Shown piece after piece: positions 1 to 6,184 of a stretch of DNA of 8,245 nucleotides. Each line of letters starts with the position of its first letter. The stretch's first letter is position 1. Where the stretch lies: the NCBI GenBank assembly GCA_020719895.1, contig DYPM01000017.1, forward strand, positions 12,132 to 20,376. Direction: 5' to 3'. The DNA comes from Sulfurovum sp. (GTDB lineage: Bacteria > Campylobacterota > Campylobacteria > Campylobacterales > Sulfurovaceae). Made by a program: the position numbers and the translations under genes. The notes under the pieces were generated by a model. It did no database searches. It worked only from the letters and a program-made list of their open reading frames with translations, and was not told the DNA's origin.

Positions 1-29
1 AAGACCTTCATAGCAAAAAGACCTTCATA
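1..29. repeat. 12-bp direct repeat, two copies
   Basis: AAGACCTTCATA occurs at 1-12 and again at 18-29, a 17-bp period. Read on the minus strand, each copy contains ATGAAGGTC, so this could be a duplicated start region of a minus-strand gene lying left of the window, but only about 11 bases of any such gene would be inside. It could equally be a simple tandem duplication beside the decayed gene that follows. No function can be assigned from two copies. Confidence 0.5.
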
Positions 30-41
30 AAAAATTAAGAA

Positions 42-569
42 TGGAGTGGTTTTTATCGAGTTAATCAACGCATTCATTTAAGGGAACCTCAACTAATGCA
101 CAAATTACGCTGATTGCACCCAACGAGATACATCTATCAGCCAGCACAAGTTTTTGTGGCAGGCGGGTTTACTCAATGAAGATGAGATGAAAAAACCCAA
201 TGCGGAGTTTATTCTAGATGGCGTAAGGTGGATTAAGGATCATGTAGTCTCTTTTGACCCTGACAACAATAAAGTGATGACGTCAAAAAATGGTGAGGTG
301 ATTTATGATTTTATGGTCGTAGCCACAGGTGTGGAGTACGACTATGATGCGATTGAAGGAATGAGTGAAGCACTTGTTGGCAAACATGGCATAGCAGACC
401 ACGATGGATATGGTGGGCGTTTGATCTCTATTTGCTCCAGCCAATCTATTGGCATTTGATGCTAAGAGGTCGGATGCAATCATCTCAAAAATTTTTTTAT
501 AACAAAATCAAAGAAAAAGAACTCTTTGACATGACATATTTCAATACTCTTTCTAAATATCCAAAATAA
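42..569 (+). pseudogene. decayed sulfide:quinone oxidoreductase-like FAD flavoprotein
   Basis: This is the relic of a two-dinucleotide-binding-domain flavoprotein of the SQR / type II NADH dehydrogenase kind, a membrane-associated enzyme that passes electrons to quinone. The pieces change frame. About 42-90 reads GFYRVNQRIHLRE, which fits the region just after the FAD-binding glycines. About 92-136 reads TNAQITLIAPNEIHL. About 138-164 reads QPAQVFVAGG. From 166 one frame runs GLLNEDEMKKPN, then YDFMVVATGVEYDYDAIEGM and GKHGI, which is SQR-like. That frame stops at 457-459. Another frame then runs to the stop at 567-569, including FDLYLLQPIYWHLMLRGR (420-473), a plausible C-terminal membrane-binding helix. 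A full enzyme has over 400 residues and only about 170 codons remain, so roughly 250 residues from the middle are missing. The start codon and first glycine motif are not recognisable. Assigning the last piece to the same gene is inference. SQR versus NDH-2-like is not settled. Confidence 0.72.
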
Positions 570-578
570 GGCTTTTCT

Positions 579-1010
579 ATGTTGCAAGGTAGTGTCATTG
601 CGCTATATATTAATTCAAGTTCAAAACCACAAGAGTCTCTTGTTTTTGAACAGCAAGGCGTTGTGGGCGATAAGCACTATGCAAAAAATATCGACCGTTC
701 TGTTCTTATTTCTTCATTAGAGAGTTATGCTATTGCTATAGATAAAGATATCGCAATTGAAGTGGGAGCATTAGGAGAAAATATTCTTATTAGTTTTAAT
801 CCTTGCCGATTAAATGTTGGATCTTTATTGCATATAGGAGATGTTGTTTTGGAGATTACCCAACAAGGAACGCTATGTCAACATCTTTCTGCTATTGACA
901 AACGTCTTCCAAAACTACTTAAAAATGATCGTGGCATATTTGCAAAAGTGATAAAAGAAGGGAAAATAAAAGTGGGAGATAAGATTGAAGTGAGTAAAGT
1001 GCAAAATTGA
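579..1010 (+). CDS. MOSC domain-containing protein
   Basis: A 143-residue single-domain MOSC protein. The family is named after the C-terminal domain of molybdenum cofactor sulfurases and includes YiiM/YuaD-type proteins thought to handle sulfur or metal-sulfur groups. Visible family marks are GVVGDKH (residues 27-33), GALGENI (63-69), the conserved cysteine in GTLCQHL (Cys100), RGIFAKV and a closing GKIKVGDKIEV segment. There is no signal peptide or membrane segment, so it should be cytoplasmic. The ATG at 579 is preceded by AAGG (568-571) at 7 nt. That site overlaps the stop codon of the upstream relic (TAA 567-569), so the two genes were probably once translated in tandem. The length is normal for a stand-alone MOSC protein and the frame is intact although its neighbour has decayed. 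The substrate cannot be told from sequence. Confidence 0.88.
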   Translation: MLQGSVIALYINSSSKPQESLVFEQQGVVGDKHYAKNIDRSVLISSLESYAIAIDKDIAIEVGALGENILISFNPCRLNVGSLLHIGDVVLEITQQGTLCQHLSAIDKRLPKLLKNDRGIFAKVIKEGKIKVGDKIEVSKVQN

Positions 1011-1038
1011 CAAAAAAGAGCCTTAGACTCTTTTTTGT
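1010..1038. terminator. bidirectional rho-independent terminator
   Basis: CAAAAAAGAG (1011-1020) pairs perfectly with CTCTTTTTTG (1028-1037) around the 7-nt loop CCTTAGA, and A1010-T1038 adds an eleventh pair. The A-tract on one arm and T-tract on the other give a U-run on either strand. It sits between the stop of the MOSC gene (1010) and the stop of the convergent DUF3373 gene (1046), so it can end transcripts from both sides. The GC part of the stem is short. Confidence 0.8.
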
Positions 1039-1045
1039 GCAAGAA

Positions 1046-2707
1046 TTAATATTTGTATCTAAGATAAAATCGTATATCTCTTGCTCTTTCTACTACTGTC
1101 GGTTCCATATATTTTGCCATTACCATGCCTACCGCTTCTTCTTGAGTAGCACCTACACTCATTAGTTTTCCTATTTGTTGCGACATCGGCATAGTGCTTG
1201 TAATGCCTGCGGCTGTTTTCATTTTGTCGTATTGATTTGCTCCAGACTTCACATCGTCGATCTTCATAGGCATGCCATCTGATCCAAAAAAACCATTACT
1301 GCCTGTGTAGTCATAATCCATTTGCGTCAATCGAAGCTGTGCACTTAAAGCATCGGTCAGCTGAACTGTCGCATATGCCTCGTATGCATTACCACGTGTA
1401 GCGATCTTTGAGCCTGCCATTGTATCTTCTGCGTATGTAAATGGTCTCCAGTATTCATCCCCGTGATTGAACTCTAAACCGAGTTTTGCACTCTCATGTA
1501 GCATACACTTCCACTGTGCACCAATCCAATATGAGTTACCTGTCTTCGACTCCTCTTTGGCTGCTCCGTATCCTGATGTGGTAGCTGGCAAATCAAATTG
1601 TGCAGGATTAAGACCAAGCATATATTGATTGCTATACGGACGTGTATGGCTTAGTGCATATGAGCCAAACACTTTCATATTAGAAAAAAATCCTTCTTCT
1701 GTCAAACCATCTACGAGTACAGAAACAGCACCGCCATCCATCATCCCAATCCGCGTAAATGTTGCAACACCCATATCGTTAGCATTAAATGCCTTCATAA
1801 ATTGAGAAGAGTTAAATCCAGGGAGGTTGAATGCACTAAATGCTGTCGTCTTGACAATATATTGTCCATCGTTGTATGGCTCAAAAATAAATCCTGCAAG
1901 ATTAATATTGGGAAGTCCTGTTTTTGTATATTGCGCCCCGTCCAATCTATCAAAGAGTGGTGCAGCACCTGTAGCTCCTCTTCCTATGCAAAACTTCAAA
2001 CTCATTCCATTTACTCCCGTAAGACCTGCAAGATCAAGTTTGGCACTTCCGCCATCGAACTCTACATTTATGACATGCCCCAGGGGAGAAAGAGCCTCGT
2101 CGTCTTCTCTGAGATTGGTTAAAAATCCATTTGTAGAAGGTCTTCTGCCCAAAGAGAAGGTCCAAGGAATCTCAAACCATCGGAAATCCTCGCCCAAATA
2201 TAGCCAATAGGCTTGTCTGACCTTCATGCTATTGTCTGCAAGGGCTTCATTGCTTGTCCAGTCAAACATACCACCCATACTTAAGGCTCTATTCATAGAG
2301 TTACTGCTTTGATTGCCATATCCAAAATCAGCACCAGCTGCTTTATTCATCGAAAGTTGCCCTTTGAAAATATTTTTTGAATCAGGAGCAAACTCCATAT
2401 CAAGCCACAATCGCATACTCATAAGGTCTTTGTTGCCCAATTGCTCGCCACTTGCCATAAGATAATTAATGTAATCTATACTGGTTCTAAGATCCGCACC
2501 CCATTTGATATTGTCATTTGCATCGTGTGCTTTGACTTCGTAAAGTTTTTTATTATATTTTTTGAGCATTTTTTGGAGTTTTGCTACCTCTTTTTGGAGG
2601 TCGTCTACTTTTGATTCCATAGCTGAACCGTAAGGCTCTACAGGTGTTGCGTAAACACTCGAAAGGGTCATGAGTGTAACCAAAGAGGCAACTGTCATTT
2701 TTTTCAT
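1046..2707 (-). CDS. DUF3373 family outer-membrane protein
   Basis: A 553-residue exported protein that I recognise as DUF3373, a family seen mostly in Campylobacterota and of unknown function. Residues 1-20 form a signal peptide (MKK, hydrophobic core, VYA cleavage site before TPVEP). Residues about 29-55 are a heptad-like charged segment (VDDLQKEVAKLQKMLKKYNKK), likely a short periplasmic coiled coil. The rest shows the alternating aromatic/polar, glycine-rich pattern of a beta barrel, with pieces such as IKWGADLRTSIDY and FSLGRRPSTNGF, and it ends in an aromatic strand RFYLRYKY, as outer-membrane barrels do. The overall plan (N-terminal coiled coil plus barrel) resembles porins, which is inference. 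The start is well supported: AAGGAG (complement of 2716-2721) lies 8 nt before ATG. It has its own promoter and shares the terminator at 1010-1038 with the MOSC gene. It does not appear to be co-transcribed with the hydrolase upstream, given the 188-nt gap. Confidence 0.9.
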   Translation of the reverse strand: MKKMTVASLVTLMTLSSVYATPVEPYGSAMESKVDDLQKEVAKLQKMLKKYNKKLYEVKAHDANDNIKWGADLRTSIDYINYLMASGEQLGNKDLMSMRLWLDMEFAPDSKNIFKGQLSMNKAAGADFGYGNQSSNSMNRALSMGGMFDWTSNEALADNSMKVRQAYWLYLGEDFRWFEIPWTFSLGRRPSTNGFLTNLREDDEALSPLGHVINVEFDGGSAKLDLAGLTGVNGMSLKFCIGRGATGAAPLFDRLDGAQYTKTGLPNINLAGFIFEPYNDGQYIVKTTAFSAFNLPGFNSSQFMKAFNANDMGVATFTRIGMMDGGAVSVLVDGLTEEGFFSNMKVFGSYALSHTRPYSNQYMLGLNPAQFDLPATTSGYGAAKEESKTGNSYWIGAQWKCMLHESAKLGLEFNHGDEYWRPFTYAEDTMAGSKIATRGNAYEAYATVQLTDALSAQLRLTQMDYDYTGSNGFFGSDGMPMKIDDVKSGANQYDKMKTAAGITSTMPMSQQIGKLMSVGATQEEAVGMVMAKYMEPTVVERARDIRFYLRYKY

Positions 2708-2737
2708 TTTTTAATCTCCTTAAAATCTATTGTGGAA

Positions 2738-2749
2738 AATATAACAAAA
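2738..2749 (-). promoter_or_regulatory. promoter of the DUF3373 gene (extended -10)
   Basis: On the minus strand the sequence reads TTTTGT followed by TATATT (the hexamer is the complement of 2738-2743), matching the Campylobacterota sigma-70 pattern of a T-rich stretch, TGn and a -10 box. The expected start of transcription near 2731 leaves a 5' leader of about 24 nt containing the AAGGAG ribosome site. No convincing -35 hexamer is seen, which is usual in this phylum. The remaining gap up to 2895 is A/T-rich with nothing else I can support. Confidence 0.55.
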
Positions 2750-2895
2750 TTGATACCAAATATCTATTTTGAAATTGCTTTAATCTTTTTGATTTACCAT
2801 AGTTGTTTTTTTGACAAGGATTGTATCATTTGTGAATAAAAAGACTGCTTTACTCTCTGTTTTGTTTATTCTTCTTTGATGAACGATATTGATCG

Positions 2896-3624
2896 TTATG
2901 ACATTGCGATATAACGTCGCATTTTTTGGATTTCTCTCATGTCGATTTTGCCTGCGATACTTGTTTGGCTGTCATCTTGGGTCACTTCTCCATTTGGAGA
3001 GATGATTGCTGAGGCGCATGCCATATCTTCATCAGTACTGTTTGAGACGATCACATAGCATTGATTCATAATCGCTAATGCACGAGAAAGTGTCTCAAGA
3101 TGGGTTTTGCGTGGTTTTCCCCATTTTGCAGGGATAATCACCACATCCGAGCCTTCTATACGTTTCCACAGATCTTTAAATCGAAGTTCAAAACAGATCA
3201 GTATCGCATAACGAACGCCTTCGATTTCAAAAATTTTGATTGAGCGTGTCGCACCAGCGGTAAAAAATCTCTCTTCTCCTCCGAGTGCAAAAAGTTTTGT
3301 TTTGTTTTGTCGATAGACTATTTTGTGCTGATGGATTACGACTGCTTGATTGACAAACTGCTCTTCTTTTTGCAAGATTAGCGTAAGTATCACAATTTGA
3401 TCTTTGATTGCTTTTTTGAGACTTTTAAGGGCAAGAATAGAAAATTTTGCAACTGTATCCATTCGTTCATAATCAAATCCCGTTAAAACCACTTCGGGTG
3501 CAATGATCAACTTTTTGTCGTGGTGTTTTTCGATAAGTTCAAGTAGCAAATCAAGATTTTCTTGATAACGTCTATGCGTAGGCAACTGTAGCGTCACTGC
3601 TTGAATGTTTGATGCGTTTTCCAT
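2896..3624 (-). CDS. carbon-nitrogen hydrolase (nitrilase superfamily)
   Basis: A 242-residue cytoplasmic enzyme of the nitrilase/amidase superfamily, which hydrolyses non-peptide C-N bonds with a Glu-Lys-Cys triad. All three are visible: Glu44 in IIAPEVVLTGF, Lys108 in YRQNKTKLF and Cys144 in ILICFELRF, followed by VVIIPAKWGKPRKTH, which fits the substrate-pocket region. It is shorter than the usual 260-300 residues. The C-terminus is compact, with SPNGEV near residue 210 and then the IDMREIQKMRRY tail. The ATG is 11 nt after the nrdB stop and its ribosome site AGGGA overlaps that TAG, so it is translated from the nrdB message and may be coupled to it. The substrate is unknown; omega-amidase-like activity (as in YafV) is one possibility. 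A role in repairing or clearing a damaged metabolite could be imagined from the pairing with nrdB, but that is speculation. Confidence 0.87.
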   Translation of the reverse strand: MENASNIQAVTLQLPTHRRYQENLDLLLELIEKHHDKKLIIAPEVVLTGFDYERMDTVAKFSILALKSLKKAIKDQIVILTLILQKEEQFVNQAVVIHQHKIVYRQNKTKLFALGGEERFFTAGATRSIKIFEIEGVRYAILICFELRFKDLWKRIEGSDVVIIPAKWGKPRKTHLETLSRALAIMNQCYVIVSNSTDEDMACASAIISPNGEVTQDDSQTSIAGKIDMREIQKMRRYIAMS

Positions 3625-3635
3625 CTTTTGTGTCC

Positions 3636-4655
3636 CTAAAAGTCGTCCATATCTAAACTGCCTTTTGAGTAGTTTGTCACGTTGGATTCAAAAAAGTTGG
3701 TTTTTTGATCATTGAATTTTGAGAAGTTGTCCACCCATTTGATAGGATGCTCAACATTGTAGAGCTTTTTAAATCCTACGGCGTGTAGTCTTTGGTCTGC
3801 AAGATACTTGACGTACTGCTCGATAATTTTGTCGGTGAGTCCTAAAATCTGCCCCTGCGTGATATACGCACCCCATTCACTTTCAAGTTTTACCGCTGAT
3901 TCAAACATCTTGTACACCTCTTCAATCAATTGAGTAGTAAACAATTCAGGACGTTCTTTTTTTGTTGCGTTTATCATATTTTGGAACATTAAAAGGTGTG
4001 TCACTTCGTCACGTTGAATGAATCGAATCATTTGAGCCGAACCCAACATTTTGTCCGAACGTGCAAGCGTGTAAATGTAAGCAAATCCACCATAGAAATA
4101 GATTCCTTCCAATATTTGATTGGCAAACATCGCCTTTAAAATAGTTGTATCGTTAGGGTCTTCTGATAGCTCTTCATAGACTTTAGCAATCGCATCATTT
4201 TTTCTTTTGAGCATCATATCTCTTCGCCACAACTCATAAATCTCTGCACTGTTTGTTGAGATACTGTCCACCATCACGGCGTAACTTTGAGAGTGTAACG
4301 CCTCTTCAAAAGCTTGTCTCACCAAAATGAGATTGACTTCAGGTGCAGTGATAAAAGGATTGATATTGTCGATGATGTTGTTTGTTTGGAGTGAGTCCAT
4401 AAAGATGAGTTGGGCTAAAACCTTGTCGTAAGCGGTCTTTTCATCAGGAGTGAGGCGTTTGTAGTCGTTCACATCACGTGTCATATCCACCTCTTTGGGG
4501 AACCACGTATTGTTAAGCATCATCTCCCAAAGGTTGTACGCCCATTGATACTTGATGTCATTGAGTTCAAAGATTCCCGTAGGATTTCCACCAAAGATTT
4601 TTCGTTCTTTGGTTTTCTCTTTGGATTCTGGATTGTATATCTTTTTGCGTATCAT
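3636..4655 (-). CDS. nrdB: class I ribonucleotide reductase, small (beta) subunit
   Basis: The radical-generating subunit of the aerobic ribonucleotide reductase. With NrdA, which is not in this window, it reduces ribonucleotides for DNA synthesis. Numbering from an upstream GTG at 4691, the di-iron ligands are all present: Asp99 (IFMDSLQ), Glu130 and His133 (EEALHSQSY), Glu195 (ILEGIYF), Glu229 and His232 (RDEVTH). The radical tyrosine is Tyr137, four residues after His133, as in E. coli. The C-terminal tail ending SLDMDDF is acidic, as needed for docking to NrdA. I place the start at ATG 4655 (339 residues) because the protein then begins MIRKKIYNPES, like relatives, and AAGG lies 6 nt upstream. 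The GTG at 4691 would add 12 residues, but its only ribosome-site candidate is 16 nt away. It is the first gene of an operon with the downstream hydrolase. No NrdR box pair was recognised upstream. Confidence 0.95.
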   Translation of the reverse strand: MIRKKIYNPESKEKTKERKIFGGNPTGIFELNDIKYQWAYNLWEMMLNNTWFPKEVDMTRDVNDYKRLTPDEKTAYDKVLAQLIFMDSLQTNNIIDNINPFITAPEVNLILVRQAFEEALHSQSYAVMVDSISTNSAEIYELWRRDMMLKRKNDAIAKVYEELSEDPNDTTILKAMFANQILEGIYFYGGFAYIYTLARSDKMLGSAQMIRFIQRDEVTHLLMFQNMINATKKERPELFTTQLIEEVYKMFESAVKLESEWGAYITQGQILGLTDKIIEQYVKYLADQRLHAVGFKKLYNVEHPIKWVDNFSKFNDQKTNFFESNVTNYSKGSLDMDDF

Positions 4656-4875
4656 TTTTGACCTTGGAGATTTTTTTGTTTGATATTGCACAACTTGAAC
4701 TAATATTCTCCTTTAAATTACAAGAATACTTCATTAAACGATAAAGATACCAAATTTACACTTCAACAAATAATATCAAGTCAAAAAGAATAAGCCTTGA
4801 TTCTGTGCGTTGGACTGGCGAGATTAAAAGTAAAACGCATATAATTGTGGTTATATTTTAAAAAAAGGCATAATT
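4656..4875. other. divergent intergenic region between nrdB and the toxin-antitoxin operon
   Basis: This gap carries the leader of nrdB on the minus strand and the promoter of the antitoxin gene on the plus strand. On the minus strand an AAAGGAG sequence (complement of 4708-4714) has no ATG, GTG or TTG at normal spacing. TTGACT and TTGATA-like elements lie around 4770-4790, but I cannot pair them with a good -10 box, so the nrdB promoter is not placed. No RNA gene is recognisable. Confidence 0.4.
4839..4856 (+). promoter_or_regulatory. toxin-antitoxin promoter with overlapping operator-like palindrome
   Basis: TATAAT (4840-4845) is a perfect -10 box, 30 nt before the antitoxin ATG. It is part of the inverted repeat ATATAA (4839-4844), 6-nt centre TTGTGG, TTATAT (4851-4856). 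Ribbon-helix-helix antitoxins usually repress their own operon by binding such palindromes, and a site on the -10 box would block polymerase. A second -10-like TATATT is at 4852-4857. The arms are A/T only, so chance in this A/T-rich DNA cannot be excluded. Confidence 0.5.
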
Positions 4876-5106
4876 ATGGCACAAGTCACTATATATATCG
4901 ATAATGAATTAGAATCAAAAATTAAAAATATTGCACAGTCGCTTAATATTCCTATTGGCAACTATATTTCTATGATTTTAGAAAAAAGCATTACTGATCA
5001 TTGGGGTTCAAGTATCAAAAAACTGCCTGGAAGCTGGAATGATTTTCCTACGGCTGAAGAGCTTAGAGAAAATAATCCTCAAGACATCACAAGAGAAGCG
5101 TTTTGA
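4876..5106 (+). CDS. ribbon-helix-helix antitoxin (VapB-like)
   Basis: A 76-residue antitoxin of a type II toxin-antitoxin pair. Residues 3-8 (QVTIYI) form the DNA-binding beta strand. ELESKIKNIAQSLN (11-24) and the segment from about 27 to 38 (IGNYISMILEKS) form the two helices of a ribbon-helix-helix fold, which dimerises and binds the operon's own promoter. Residues from about 43 to the end (WGSSIKKLPGSWNDFPTAEE and a charged REAF end) form the tail that would wrap the toxin and block its active site. The ATG is preceded by AAAAGG (4863-4868) at 7 nt. Its stop TGA overlaps the toxin's ATG by one base (TGATG), so the two are translationally coupled. Antitoxins paired with PIN toxins are often called VapB, though the RHH type resembles FitA. 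The exact family is not settled. Confidence 0.85.
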   Translation: MAQVTIYIDNELESKIKNIAQSLNIPIGNYISMILEKSITDHWGSSIKKLPGSWNDFPTAEELRENNPQDITREAF

Positions 5107-5498
5107 TGTATATTTTGGACACCAACACTATTATCTATTTTTTTAAAGGCATAGGGGAGGTGTCTCAAAATCTTTTTTCTCATTCTCCAAAAATAATTCA
5201 TGTCCCATCTGTTGTTGTTTACGAATTGGAAGTGGGTATCGCAAAATCCAGTAATCCACGAAAAAGAGAGGAGCAATTGGAGTTATTGTTGGAGCAAATA
5301 CAGATTGTTGGTTTTTCCAAAAGAGAAGCAAAAGAGTCTGCATTGATTAGAGCCGATTTAGAAAAAAATGGTACGCCAATTGGGTCAATGGATATATTGA
5401 TTGCGGGATGTGCAAAAGCCAACAATCTAACTTTGGTGACACATAACACAAAAGAGTTTTCAAGAGTCGAGGGATTGAGCATAATAGATTGGTTTTAG
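5106..5498 (+). CDS. vapC: PIN-domain ribonuclease toxin, VapC family
   Basis: A 130-residue PIN-domain toxin. VapC enzymes are Mg2+-dependent RNases that typically cut initiator tRNA or the 23S sarcin-ricin loop and so stop translation. The acidic site is intact: Asp5 (MYILDTNT), Glu40 (VVVYELEVG) and Asp96 (IGSMDILIAGCA). The closing motif THNTKEFSRVEGL (112-124) has Asn114 in the usual place, as in enteric VapC proteins. I chose the ATG at 5106 rather than the TTG just before it, because ATG forms the TGATG overlap with the antitoxin stop and the protein then begins in the usual MYILDTN way. The family and full length suggest an active toxin held in check by the upstream antitoxin. Such pairs move horizontally, and this one sits alone between housekeeping genes. 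Confidence 0.93.
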   Translation: MYILDTNTIIYFFKGIGEVSQNLFSHSPKIIHVPSVVVYELEVGIAKSSNPRKREEQLELLLEQIQIVGFSKREAKESALIRADLEKNGTPIGSMDILIAGCAKANNLTLVTHNTKEFSRVEGLSIIDWF

Positions 5499-5570
5499 GT
5501 TAGGTGGAGTTTGAAGATGGCTTTACTCTTGCAAAAAAACTTCATTTTTCAAGACTCGCAGAGGATTTGT

Positions 5571-5589
5571 GCATTTTTTGTAAAAATGC
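5571..5589. repeat. A/T-rich hairpin downstream of the toxin-antitoxin operon
   Basis: GCATTTTT (5571-5578) pairs with AAAAATGC (5582-5589) around a 3-nt loop, and G-T wobbles could add two pairs outside. It lies 73 nt past the vapC stop and could end or stabilise that transcript. There is no T-run directly after it on the plus strand, so a classical rho-independent terminator is doubtful. Confidence 0.35.
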
Positions 5590-5655
5590 GTAAAATTGGA
5601 CTAAATTATACATTTTTTAGAGTAATTTTATAGCTTTTCTATTACACTCCATCTT

Positions 5656-6177
5656 ATGACACAGATAGAACAAGAGAAACTTTTGACACTGCTTGGGATT
5701 GTTGGACCTTATCCTTCGACTACGCTACTGCACTTTGCGAATGACGATATACAAAGTTGCAAAACAATACACCGCTATTGCCAATCCAAAGGATATGGCT
5801 ATCAGATCAATGTGGCAGATGAGATGTTTTATCACTCTTTGTTGGAGCATTTCAAAGAGGAAGCAGAGACGAAAGTAGTCTCTTTTGATATAGCACGTCC
5901 TCGATACTTAATTCAAGGCAAAAAATATGAGTTTGTTTTTGTGACTGCCCCTATTGAACCAAAGCAACGCAGTAGTTTTTTGGAAAAAACCTATGAGATT
6001 ATCAGAAACTCTGGCAATATTTTGCTTTTTATTCCCAAAGAAGAGTATGCTCAAAAAGAGGAGTGGGTAGCACTTCTTGAGTCTTGTTACTTTGTGGCGA
6101 CAAATATCATTGATGATCTTTTTGACTCTGTCGATGTAATTGTCTCAAAAAAAATGCACGGTTGGGGAAGTCGCTAA
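5656..6177 (+). CDS. unassigned protein with methyltransferase-like Rossmann features
   Basis: A 173-residue cytoplasmic protein I cannot name. The second half resembles the end of a class I SAM-methyltransferase fold: YEFVFVTAPI (91-100, a beta-4-like strand), a helix EKTYEIIRNSGNILLFIPKE (a beta-5-like strand after an R-N-S-G turn), CYFVATNIIDDL, and a closing strand VDVIVSKKMHGWGSR. The glycine-rich SAM loop expected near the N-terminus is absent: residues 24-48 read LLHFANDDIQ and then YCQSKGYGY. So it is either a catalytically degenerate relative or only similar in fold. The ATG has no recognisable Shine-Dalgarno sequence, and the frame is closed by a stop 13 codons upstream (TAA at 5617-5619), with no better start between. 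It converges on priA with 7 bases between the stop codons. I infer a Campylobacterota lineage-specific protein. No catalytic residues can be named. Confidence 0.65.
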   Translation: MTQIEQEKLLTLLGIVGPYPSTTLLHFANDDIQSCKTIHRYCQSKGYGYQINVADEMFYHSLLEHFKEEAETKVVSFDIARPRYLIQGKKYEFVFVTAPIEPKQRSSFLEKTYEIIRNSGNILLFIPKEEYAQKEEWVALLESCYFVATNIIDDLFDSVDVIVSKKMHGWGSR

Positions 6178-6184
6178 ACTTTTA

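Noticed and set aside
1..29. The two 12-bp repeats as the edge of a CRISPR array
   Set aside because: Only two short copies with a 5-bp gap; no CRISPR-length repeat or spacer is present.
1802..2210. Plus-strand open frames of 106 and 127 codons inside the DUF3373 gene
   Set aside because: They lie antisense to a well-supported gene, lack ribosome sites, and their translations have the composition of shadow frames.
2882..2897. AACGAT / ATCGTT hairpin at the end of the hydrolase gene as a terminator
   Set aside because: Only six pairs with a 4-nt loop, overlapping the stop codon, and no T-run follows on the minus strand.
4740..4800. Search for NrdR boxes upstream of nrdB
   Set aside because: A/T-rich stretches with ACAC and AATAAT are present, but no pair of NrdR-like palindromes at proper spacing could be found.
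5079..5482. Minus-strand open frames across the vapC gene
   Set aside because: Antisense to an intact PIN-domain gene and without any recognisable motif.
5504..5593. 29-codon GTG frame (VEFEDGFTLAKKLHFSRLAE and nine more residues) after vapC
   Set aside because: Too short, no ribosome site, bounded by a stop just before the GTG, and not recognised as part of any family. It could be a scrap of a lost gene but nothing supports calling it.
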